From positions 1 to 64,000 of the forward strand of contig NZ_VTLB01000004.1 in NCBI RefSeq assembly GCF_020514235.1: DNA of 64,000 nucleotides, in the 5' to 3' direction. This DNA comes from Synechococcus sp. MU1617. GTDB lineage: Bacteria; Cyanobacteriota; Cyanobacteriia; PCC-6307; Cyanobiaceae. Below, one piece after another: positions 14,003 through 22,658 of this stretch (its first letter is position 1; every line of letters begins with the position of its first letter). A program made the position numbers and the translations under genes. The notes under the pieces are model-generated. The model was not told the DNA's origin, did no database searches, and saw nothing but the letters and a program-made list of their open reading frames with translations.

Positions 14003-14143
14003 TCAACGACAGCGGCTGCCTTCAAGCTTCTGTTTGGCCTTGTCGGCTTTCCTGATCAGCTTCTGCGCAGAAGAGCGATCGACGCAAGCTCGAGCCTGGA
14101 GCTCAAGGCTGTGCAGCTTCAGAAATTGCTTTAGCGGATTCAT
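14003..14143 (-). CDS. Small basic protein with strong ribosome site
   Basis: A 46-residue ORF from ATG 14143. The Shine-Dalgarno sequence GGGAGG lies 5 bases upstream, unusually strong for this genome. The peptide is a basic amphipathic helix (RKADKAKQKLEG) with two cysteines. Unknown function. Confidence 0.6.
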   Translation of the reverse strand: MNPLKQFLKLHSLELQARACVDRSSAQKLIRKADKAKQKLEGSRCR

Positions 14144-14284
14144 AACGACCTCCCTTTAAACCATTCTTAACCTGTAGCACCTCAAGGCTCCAGGGCACTC
14201 ACGCCTATTCGGATTTCTTAATCAGCCTGCAATCAAGCCTTGACCTTTAAGCCGTAGACATTGCATTGATCAAGGTGAGCACCT

Positions 14285-14455
14285 GTGCAAGACCTGCTCT
14301 CGAAATCCCCCTTCTGGTCATGGCTGTTCGCAGCAGGAATCGTGTGGGGCCCGGGGTTGCTGGCCCTGCACCTGCAACAAAACGGCGTAGTGCCGGTTGC
14401 CTCTGATCAACCCTTAACGGCGAGCCAGAAAAGCCAGGACGTATCCGATCAGTAG
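14285..14455 (+). CDS. Small membrane protein
   Basis: A 56-residue ORF with GTG 14285. A hydrophobic segment FWSWLFAAGIVWGPGLLAL spans the membrane once; the end is polar. It overlaps the convergent 14414-14548 gene by 42 bases. Two Pho-box-like repeats at 14155-14173 lie upstream in the right orientation, but at more than 100 bases. Confidence 0.55.
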   Translation: MQDLLSKSPFWSWLFAAGIVWGPGLLALHLQQNGVVPVASDQPLTASQKSQDVSDQ

Positions 14456-14548
14456 GCCATTTCCGAACGTGAGCCAAAGGAACTGGTACTTGCTCAGTCC
14501 AAGCGCCTTCCTGAACTGCTTCGTGGCGCTCTTGTGCCAGCGGAACAT
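14414..14548 (-). CDS. 44-residue membrane protein
   Basis: From ATG 14548 (MFRWHKSATKQFRKALGL): basic N-terminus, one helix (FLWLTFGNGLLIGYVLAFL) and a final ARR. Positive residues at both ends. Overlaps the + gene above. Unknown. Confidence 0.55.
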   Translation of the reverse strand: MFRWHKSATKQFRKALGLSKYQFLWLTFGNGLLIGYVLAFLARR

Positions 14549-14926
14549 GTAATTCGTTATGCGAGGGCTTATCACCAATACACCAGGGTGATGCATGAAC
14601 ACCAGGCCTGGAAGGAGAGTGTTTTGGCTCCGGCCGGGCCCTGTTGGCTTACAAATCGACTTGCCTCACGCTGCTTGTTCTCCTCGCAGCGAACATGCCC
14701 ATCAACCATCAAGGAATTCTGACAAGAGCAGCTAATGGCGACTTTGTCGCCACACCAAATCAACGAGAAAGAAGAAGCGAAAAGTTATGAAATCAATAAC
14801 AGCAGGTCAACGATAATTATAAATTGAAAGGCGATAAGTAAAGCTCAACCAATTCTTATCCATTTGTTAATTAGTAGCGCCAGGCGAGGGTTAGATTTGA
14901 AAGCAAGGCCTTGGCAAAACATTGAA
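14549..14926. other. Intergenic region upstream of the phosphonate operon
   Basis: About 380 bases. From 14760 it becomes strongly AT-rich, unlike the flanks, and contains the Pho-box-like triple repeat at 14844-14873. A minus-strand frame 14572-14709 (45 residues) is possible but unconvincing. Confidence 0.6.
14844..14873 (+). promoter_or_regulatory. Candidate Pho box (three 8-base repeats, 11-base period)
   Basis: CTCAACCA, CTTATCCA and GTTAATTA are separated by 3-base spacers, an exact 11-base period. Each matches the cyanobacterial PhoB-box repeat (pyrimidine-TTAA-pyrimidine-pyrimidine-T/A) at 6 or 7 of 8 positions. It ends 53 bases before the phnC start. This predicts induction by phosphate limitation; binding is not shown. 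Confidence 0.65.
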
Positions 14927-16632
<1,706 letters not shown>

Positions 16633-16644
16633 ACACGTTCCTCT

Positions 16645-16677
16645 GTCCCGATGGTTCACACCATCGGGACCTTTTTT
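16645..16677 (+). terminator. Intrinsic terminator/attenuator between phnD and phnE
   Basis: GTCCCGATGG and CCATCGGGAC form a perfect 10-base stem with a 6-base loop, followed by CTTTTTTGTTTTT. It lies 13 bases after the phnD stop and 12 bases before phnE, inside the operon, so it should lower expression of the downstream genes relative to the binding protein. Confidence 0.9.
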
Positions 16678-16688
16678 GTTTTTCCTTT

Positions 16689-17498
16689 ATGAGTGCTTCC
16701 GTTGATTCCTATCGCGCCATTCTTCGGCGCCATGAGCTGCGATGGCGGCAGCAATTCCTCCGTGTTCTGGTGATTCTCACGGCGGTGGTTGGTTCCCTGG
16801 CCATTGTGGGCCTGTTTGATCCGAATCGAATCGCTACCGGGGTGCCGGCGATTTTGAACTTGCTGCCTGAAATGTTCCCACCGGATTTCGGGCGGTGGCA
16901 GTTCTGGATCAAGCCCTTGATCGACTCGATGGCCATGAGCATCGCGGGCACCTCAATCGCTGTTTTCTTCTCACTGTTGCTCTGTTTCTTCGCAGCAAGA
17001 AACACCAGCCCCAGCCGTGGCTTGTACGTCATGGCCACCGCAATACTCAACGTGACCCGAGCCGTTCCCGAGCTAATTCTCGGCATGATTCTTGTGGCCG
17101 CCGTGGGCTTCGGAGCACTGCCCGGAACGCTGGCCCTCGGTCTTCACTCCGTTGGCATGCTCGGCAAGTTCTACGCCGAGGCGATCGAGCTGTGTGATCA
17201 AGAACCGATCGAAGCCGCCCGCTCCTCAGGGGCATCTGAACTGCAGGTGATCGTTCACAGCATCCTTCCCCAGGTGTTCCCAGCCATGGCGGATGTCACG
17301 TTCTACCGCTGGGAATACAACTTCCGGGCTTCGATGGTGGTGGGCGCCGTGGGTGCCGGTGGCATTGGCTTGGAAATCATCAGTGCCCTGCGGATCATGG
17401 AGTACCAACAGGTCTCAGCCCTGCTGTTGGTGGTGCTCGTGGTGGTTACGGCGCTCGATTCAATGAGCAATGCCCTGCGCCATTGGATGGTGCAATGA
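16689..17498 (+). CDS. phnE: Phosphonate/phosphite ABC transporter permease
   Basis: A 269-residue inner-membrane permease with about six helices (VLVILTAVVGSLAIVGLF, SIAVFFSLLLCFFAA, VTRAVPELILGMILVAA, SALLLVVLVVVTAL). The cytoplasmic EAA-type loop is EAARSSGASELQVIVHSILPQ, which docks on the ATPase. N-VTRAVPELI is typical of PhnE. Its stop overlaps the ptxD start by ATGA, so the two are translationally coupled. Alternative name ptxC. Confidence 0.95.
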   Translation: MSASVDSYRAILRRHELRWRQQFLRVLVILTAVVGSLAIVGLFDPNRIATGVPAILNLLPEMFPPDFGRWQFWIKPLIDSMAMSIAGTSIAVFFSLLLCFFAARNTSPSRGLYVMATAILNVTRAVPELILGMILVAAVGFGALPGTLALGLHSVGMLGKFYAEAIELCDQEPIEAARSSGASELQVIVHSILPQVFPAMADVTFYRWEYNFRASMVVGAVGAGGIGLEIISALRIMEYQQVSALLLVVLVVVTALDSMSNALRHWMVQ

Positions 17499-18496
17499 CA
17501 ACCCTCGTGAGCCATCAACACCGGCCCCATCTGGTGGTCACGAACTATGTGCAAGAGGAGGTCATTGACTTCCTCTCCGAATTCGCACGGGTCACCGCCA
17601 ATCGCAGCCGGGAACCCTGGAGCCGTCGATCTTTGCTGGAGGCAGCAGCGGACGCCGACGGCCTGCTGATGTTCATGCCGGATTGCGTCGATGCCGACTT
17701 TCTTGATCACTGCCCGCGGCTGCGCTCGATTGCCGGAGCCCTGCGTGGTTTCGACAACTTTGATCTATCCGCCTGTGATGCACGGGAGATTCGCTATCAA
17801 TTCATCCCCAATTTGTTGGCGGCACCAACGGCAGAACTCACCGTTGCGATGCTGATCAGCCTGGCGCGATCCATCCCGGCAGGGGATGCCTTCGTGCGCA
17901 CAGGTCAGTTCCCTGGATGGCGGCCGAACTTCTACTCCAAAGGAGTGATTAACAGCACAGTTGGCATCGTGGGAATGGGGCAACTCGGCCTTGAATTCGC
18001 CGAGCGCATGCGGGGCTTCGGCGCAACGCTCCTCTACAGCGATCCCGTTCGTCTTGATCGCCAATCTGAGCAACGTCTTGAGCTGCAGCATGTGGAGTTC
18101 AACGACGTGATTGAACGCAGTGATCACCTGGTGCTGATGGTGCCGCTCACAAACGACACGCTGCATCTGATCAATGCGGATGTGTTGGCCCGATGCAAGC
18201 CGGGAGCGGTGCTGATCAATCCATGCCGCGGCTCGGTGGTGGATGAACAGGCTGTTGTGCGGGCACTGCAATCGGGCCAGCTGGGGGGCTACGGAGCAGA
18301 TGTTTTTGAGATGGAGGACTGGGCCCGACAGGACCACCCCAAATCCATTCCCCAGGCCTTGCTCGATCAACGCGATCGCACCGTGCTCACGCCGCACATC
18401 GGTTCGGCCGTTCAATCGATCCGCGATGACATCGCCATGACAGCGGCCCGCAATCTCAAGGCACTTGTTCAGACCACCTTGTTGCCGATCAAATGA
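17495..18496 (+). CDS. ptxD: Phosphite dehydrogenase
   Basis: A 333-residue D-2-hydroxyacid dehydrogenase family protein that oxidises phosphite to phosphate with NAD+. The match to characterised PtxD is close in the diagnostic regions: PTAEL, DAFVRTGQFPGW, NPCRGSVVDE (catalytic Arg245), GADVFEMEDWARQD (Glu274) and LTPHIGSAV (His301). The Rossmann motif GMGQLG is at 161-165 and an Asp (YSD, 183) suggests NAD+ preference. One deviation: the active-site Lys76 of the Pseudomonas enzyme is Arg84 here (ALRGFDNFD). Starts within the phnE stop and its own stop overlaps the phnY start. Confidence 0.95.
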   Translation: MTTLVSHQHRPHLVVTNYVQEEVIDFLSEFARVTANRSREPWSRRSLLEAAADADGLLMFMPDCVDADFLDHCPRLRSIAGALRGFDNFDLSACDAREIRYQFIPNLLAAPTAELTVAMLISLARSIPAGDAFVRTGQFPGWRPNFYSKGVINSTVGIVGMGQLGLEFAERMRGFGATLLYSDPVRLDRQSEQRLELQHVEFNDVIERSDHLVLMVPLTNDTLHLINADVLARCKPGAVLINPCRGSVVDEQAVVRALQSGQLGGYGADVFEMEDWARQDHPKSIPQALLDQRDRTVLTPHIGSAVQSIRDDIAMTAARNLKALVQTTLLPIK

Positions 18497-19257
18497 CCAA
18501 CATCACAACGCACTGGGATCCGAAGGATCTCCTTCAATTCAAAGGGCTTCATCAGCAAGACGGTGTCGTTCATGTGCCTGGCTTGGTGGCAAGCGACGCC
18601 ATGGCCGAGCTGTTGGCTTGGGTTGACGACATTTCCAACGCGTCAACCCTGGGGCGCCACTACTTCGAAAGCACAGCCCACGGCCGGGTCAAAGCGCGAA
18701 CCGAAGACTTCGCCAAGGATCACCCTCCCCTGCATCAGTTCCTAACCCAAGGGCGGGTGCACGACGTACTCGAAGCATTGTTTGGCGAGCCACCGGTGCT
18801 GTTCAAGGAAAAGATCAACTACAAGCACCCCGGTGCAGCCGGGTATGCCCCCCATCAGGATGCACCGGCCTATCCGTATGGCTCCCTGCACATCACGATG
18901 CTGCTGGCCTTGGATTCAGCTGATACCAACAATGGTTGCTTGGAATTCGCCAAGGGGGCCCATCACAACGGGGTGATTGGCGTGAATGCCGATGGATGTC
19001 TACCGATTGAGCAGGCATCCCAACTCGAATGGACGCCGATGCCTGTGGCTGCTGGCGACGCTGTGTTCTTCAACTCCTTTGCACCGCACCGCAGCGGCAC
19101 AAACCGCTCCGATCGTTCACGCCGCGCGCTGTACGTCACCTACAACGCCAGCTCCGAAGGCGATCTGAGATCGGAGTACTACGACCACAAAAAGCAGGCG
19201 CTGGCTGAAGGGCGCGTCAGCTTGATCAACCATTTTCTCGGGGAGGACGTCTCATGA
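18493..19257 (+). CDS. phnY: PhyH-family Fe(II)/2-oxoglutarate dioxygenase, PhnY-like
   Basis: A 254-residue phytanoyl-CoA dioxygenase family protein. The iron-binding facial triad is visible as H121-x-D123 (YAPHQDAP) and His199 (FAPHRSGTN); basic residues near 207-211 can hold 2-oxoglutarate. In oxidative phosphonate use, PhnY hydroxylates the alpha carbon of 2-aminoethylphosphonate or, in the PhnY* variant, methylphosphonate. The next gene is the PhnZ partner, with a 4-base ATGA overlap. Substrate cannot be settled from sequence. Confidence 0.9.
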   Translation: MTNITTHWDPKDLLQFKGLHQQDGVVHVPGLVASDAMAELLAWVDDISNASTLGRHYFESTAHGRVKARTEDFAKDHPPLHQFLTQGRVHDVLEALFGEPPVLFKEKINYKHPGAAGYAPHQDAPAYPYGSLHITMLLALDSADTNNGCLEFAKGAHHNGVIGVNADGCLPIEQASQLEWTPMPVAAGDAVFFNSFAPHRSGTNRSDRSRRALYVTYNASSEGDLRSEYYDHKKQALAEGRVSLINHFLGEDVS

Positions 19258-19856
19258 CCGCACTGGCCGACCACGCCATGGAATGGATGAAATCCATGCA
19301 AGCGGGGAGTCGCGAAGAGCGCGTTGATCTGCTCTTCGCCTATCTGCACACCCATGGGCAATCCAGCTACGACCCATCGGTGACGCAGCTGGAGCATGCT
19401 CTACAGACAGCGCATCTGGCCCAACAGGAGTCGCACCAGCCCCACATGGTGGTGGCATCACTGCTTCATGACATCGGCCATCTGATGATTGATGAACACG
19501 ATGAGCGGGGGGATTTCCTCGATCAAGACTGTGCCCATGAGGCCGTCGCAGCCCGAGCACTCTCAGTGTTCTTCCCCACGCAGGTCGTTGCCCCCGTACA
19601 GCGGCATGTCTCAGCCAAACGGCTGCTGTGCTCCCTGGATGAGACGTATTACGCGGGACTATCGGAAGCATCGAAACGCAGCTTTGCCGTGCAAGGCGGA
19701 GAGCTGAGCCGTTCTGAAGCAATGCGGCTGTTGGCCTTAGAGGGGATGGACGATGCCATGGCACTACGGCGCTGGGACGACCGTGCCAAGGTTGATGGGG
19801 TTGAAGTGCCCGACTTGGATGCCTACAGGCAGGTGGTCTTGGACCATCTGGTGTGA
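19254..19856 (+). CDS. phnZ: HD-domain oxygenase, PhnZ-like (C-P bond cleavage)
   Basis: A 200-residue HD-fold protein. Metal ligands in family order: His54 (LQTAH), His72-Asp73 (LLHDIGHL), His95 (CAHEA), His118 (QRHVSA) and Asp175/176 (RWDDRA). PhnZ uses a mixed-valence diiron centre and O2 to split the C-P bond of the hydroxylated phosphonate, giving phosphate plus glycine or formate. Glu47, seven residues before His54, sits where characterised PhnZ has a substrate-amine-contacting Glu, which would favour an aminophosphonate, but that reading is from memory. Last gene of the operon. Confidence 0.92.
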   Translation: MTALADHAMEWMKSMQAGSREERVDLLFAYLHTHGQSSYDPSVTQLEHALQTAHLAQQESHQPHMVVASLLHDIGHLMIDEHDERGDFLDQDCAHEAVAARALSVFFPTQVVAPVQRHVSAKRLLCSLDETYYAGLSEASKRSFAVQGGELSRSEAMRLLALEGMDDAMALRRWDDRAKVDGVEVPDLDAYRQVVLDHLV

Positions 19857-19914
19857 AGCAGAAACCGAACGTAATCAGAGCATCGCGATGCAAATCCGCA
19901 CCGCCTGGTTGATC

Positions 19915-20010
19915 TCAACGTCGCTTCGACAATCGCCAGGAGATCGAAGCAAGCCAAATCAGCAACACCAGCAGAGCCAGCATCGAAACATTTAAGTAAA
20001 AGGTGAACAT
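19915..20010 (-). CDS. 31-residue membrane peptide (second copy at 25605)
   Basis: From ATG 20010: a hydrophobic helix (LALLVLLIWLASISW) then a basic end (RLSKRR). The DNA for the last 10 residues is repeated at 25630-25660 with one mismatch in 31 bases, and that copy encodes the same LVIWLASISWRLSK sequence. Function unknown; a small membrane subunit is plausible. Confidence 0.6.
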   Translation of the reverse strand: MFTFYLNVSMLALLVLLIWLASISWRLSKRR

Positions 20011-20052
20011 CGGTTAGGGCAGAAAACCAAGGCTCCCGCCCAACACACCAGA

Positions 20053-21453
20053 TCAAGAAGCGACCAGAGCGGGGGTCGAACAGGAACGAACCCAACCCAG
20101 TTTTCGCTCCACTTCCTGAATCATTTGACCGGCGAGATCCTTACCCGTCGCCGTTTCAATTCCCTCGAGCCCAGGGCTGGAATTCACCTCCAGAAGCAAG
20201 GGCCCACGCTCCGAGCGGATGATGTCTACACCGGCCACGTCAAGGCCGAGCGCCCGTGTCGCCGCCACAGCCAGCTTGCGCTCCTCAGGCCGGATGCGCA
20301 CCGCTTGAGCTGAACCACCCTGGTGAATGTTGGAGCGAAAGTCGCCCACTGCAGCTGTCCGCTCAATGGCCGACACCACCTTGTTGCCAATCACGAAACA
20401 ACGCAGGTCCTTTCCACCGGCCTCCTTGATGAATTCCTGAACCAGCAAGTTGGCGTTCAGGCTCTTCATGGCATTGATCACACTCTCTGCAGCCTTCTGG
20501 GTTTCCGCCAAAACGACGCCACGCCCTTGGGCGCCCTCCAGAAGCTTGAGGATCAGCGGTGCGCCGCCCACCATCTTGATCAGATCCTTGGTGTCGAGCG
20601 GAGAACTGGCAAAACCGGTAACCGGCATGCTCAGCCCATGGCGCACAAACAGCTGTGACGCCAGAAGCTTGTCGCGGGATCGTTTGATCGGCTCAGCAGC
20701 ATTGAGAACACGAATGCCCATCGCCTCAAACTGACGGGTGATCGCGCATCCGTAGAAGGTGACGCTCGGACGAATGCGGGGGATCACCGCATCGATGCGC
20801 TCGAGCACATTGCCACCCCGGTAATGCATCTCGGGGTTCTGCGGATCGAGCCGCATGTAGCACTGCTTGACGTTGAGGAATTCCATGCGGTGTCCGCGCT
20901 CCTCACCCGCCTCCAGCAGTCGACGGTTGCTGTAAAGCTCTGGATCCGAGGCGAGCAGAGCAATGCGGAGGCCCGTGCGTTCGGTGCGCAAGGCCGCATA
21001 CATCCCTTCCAGGTGGGCCGGTTCAACGTCACCCAGTTGATGGCTCCCCTCAGGATCCACAAGCACGCGCCCCACCATTGCCTCGCGACCGAGCAACATC
21101 CGGTAGCCCATCGCATCCCTGTTCGTGAGGGTGAGTTCAATCGGCCAACGCTTCTCGCCGAGCACCAACTCTTCCCGAATCACATAGCGGGTTTCCGAGA
21201 TGCCACTGGTGTTGCGCACGCCGCGTTGCTCCAGCACCGGCGCCTCATGGCGCACCACCACACTGCGGTCGTTCTGGAGCGGATGCACCTCAAAACTGAT
21301 CCACAGCTCACCATCCCTCTGGAAGGGGACAATGTTGAAGGCATGCAACGACGACGTCGCCGCGCCGGAATCGACGCGTGCCTTAATCGCCGGCAATCCA
21401 AGCCCTGGCAGGGAGCACCACTCCTCACTGCCGACGATGAGTTTGTTGGTCAA
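20053..21453 (-). CDS. RimB-RimK fusion: aspartic-protease-like domain plus ATP-grasp ligase
   Basis: A 466-residue two-domain protein. Residues 1-140 match the so-called ATP-dependent zinc protease/RimB family, with the retropepsin-like Asp motif VDSGAATSS near residue 28. Residues 165-460 are a RimK-type ATP-grasp ligase with [35 protein letters not shown], and [15 protein letters not shown] as the Mg-ATP site. RimK adds glutamates to a protein C-terminus, classically ribosomal protein S6, and RimB trims them. The fusion therefore joins writing and processing functions in one chain; the target here is unknown. Confidence 0.9.
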   Translation of the reverse strand: MTNKLIVGSEEWCSLPGLGLPAIKARVDSGAATSSLHAFNIVPFQRDGELWISFEVHPLQNDRSVVVRHEAPVLEQRGVRNTSGISETRYVIREELVLGEKRWPIELTLTNRDAMGYRMLLGREAMVGRVLVDPEGSHQLGDVEPAHLEGMYAALRTERTGLRIALLASDPELYSNRRLLEAGEERGHRMEFLNVKQCYMRLDPQNPEMHYRGGNVLERIDAVIPRIRPSVTFYGCAITRQFEAMGIRVLNAAEPIKRSRDKLLASQLFVRHGLSMPVTGFASSPLDTKDLIKMVGGAPLILKLLEGAQGRGVVLAETQKAAESVINAMKSLNANLLVQEFIKEAGGKDLRCFVIGNKVVSAIERTAAVGDFRSNIHQGGSAQAVRIRPEERKLAVAATRALGLDVAGVDIIRSERGPLLLEVNSSPGLEGIETATGKDLAGQMIQEVERKLGWVRSCSTPALVAS

Positions 21454-21580
21454 GGCCGCTGTGGGTCCTTATCGAGAGAGCGCGAAATCATAGAACTCCT
21501 GTAGCCGTTTCAACCAACTGATTGGCACCAACGGATCCATCCCCATCCACCAAATGGGTGAACTTTCCGGGCTTGGCCCT

Positions 21581-21594
21581 CCCTCAAATGGGGA
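21581..21594. promoter_or_regulatory. CCCTCA-type palindrome
   Basis: CCCTCAAATGGGGA lies between the divergent rimK-like (minus) and acid phosphatase (+) genes. It is a weaker version of the palindromes at 9535-9582 and 25676-25689. Confidence 0.4.
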
Positions 21595-21726
21595 AATCAC
21601 CCAGGTTCACTATCCAACGTCTCAGAAAAAAGCTCGATGACCATCAAAAAGAGGTGAGATGAGCCGATTCGAACGGCATCCAGTCGTTTATATGGCTCTC
21701 ATGAAACGAAATAGCTATTTCTGAAG

Positions 21727-22599
21727 ATGCCAGGCTGGTGCCTCCTAATGCGTCGGATTGAACTGGGTCTTTTGGTGTTGGCGCTTTTCGGACTAGGAGG
21801 CATCACAGGTCTCCCGGCAGAAGCAGGACAACCCACCTACTGCGAATCCAACGTCGGATCACCAAGTGATCTGAAGGAGTTGAAACACGGTCTCCTGCAG
21901 GGCTACCTCGATCCGAAAACGCTTCCCGACTCCCTCAAACTGCTTGCTCCTCCACCGGTACCTGGATCAGCAGCACAGGCACTCGATGAAGAGATCGCCA
22001 AGGCCAATTTTTCACATGAAGGCACTGCACGCTGGAGCCAAGCAGCAACGGATGCCGATCTGAACTTTCCTGCCGCCGCATCGATCTTTTCCTGCAGTTT
22101 GGGCATCGAAATTTCAGAAGAACGCACACCGAGGCTTTACACGCTCCTGCGTCGATCACTCACCGATGCGGGATTGGCGTCTTACAAAGCCAAGAACCAC
22201 TACCAGCGATCAAGGCCGTTCATGAGCAATGGGGAGTCGATCTGCACCCCTGATGATGAGAATGCTCTGCGAACCGACGGCTCCTACCCATCTGGTCACA
22301 CCTCTGTGGGCTGGGCCTGGGCTCTGATCCTCAGTGAGATTGCCCCCAACCAACAGGATCAAATCCTCCAACGGGGAATGGATTACGGAAGGAGCCGAAA
22401 CATCTGCAACGTTCACTGGCACAGCGACGTTCAAGCGGGGCAGCTCATTGGCGCAGCAACGGTGGCACAACTGCATGCCAACCCCGTGTTCCGTGCTGAT
22501 CTGCGGGCAGCACGCAAAGAAGTGAAGGCGCAGCAAGCCGCCAACAACAGTGCGAACTCGATCAGCTGCAAGCGGGAGCAAGCGGCATTACAGCCCTAA
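21727..22599 (+). CDS. Class A acid phosphatase (PAP2 superfamily), secreted
   Basis: A 290-residue phosphatase with an N-terminal signal sequence (LGLLVLALFGLGGITGLPAEA), so likely periplasmic. The complete catalytic signature is present: K156-x6-R163-P164 (KNHYQRSRP), PSGH at 188-191 and S223-R224-x5-H230-x3-D234 (SRNICNVHWHSD); His230 is the nucleophile and His191 the acid. Enzymes of this PhoN type hydrolyse many phosphomonoesters. Its place 2 kb behind the phosphonate operon suggests phosphorus scavenging, but no Pho box is evident upstream. An ATG at 21748 is an alternative start. Confidence 0.95.
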   Translation: MPGWCLLMRRIELGLLVLALFGLGGITGLPAEAGQPTYCESNVGSPSDLKELKHGLLQGYLDPKTLPDSLKLLAPPPVPGSAAQALDEEIAKANFSHEGTARWSQAATDADLNFPAAASIFSCSLGIEISEERTPRLYTLLRRSLTDAGLASYKAKNHYQRSRPFMSNGESICTPDDENALRTDGSYPSGHTSVGWAWALILSEIAPNQQDQILQRGMDYGRSRNICNVHWHSDVQAGQLIGAATVAQLHANPVFRADLRAARKEVKAQQAANNSANSISCKREQAALQP

Positions 22600-22658
22600 C
22601 CAACCACGAAGAGACAACCAACAACAACACAGAGAGACAACATCTCCAAGGTTGAGCC

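Noticed and set aside
14572-14709. Possible 45-residue minus-strand gene
   Set aside because: Weak codon use, no ribosome site and no recognisable motif; the region reads better as promoter/intergenic.
21655-21680. GCCGTTCGAATCGGC on the minus strand, a T-arm-like stem
   Set aside because: No matching acceptor stem or anticodon arm nearby.
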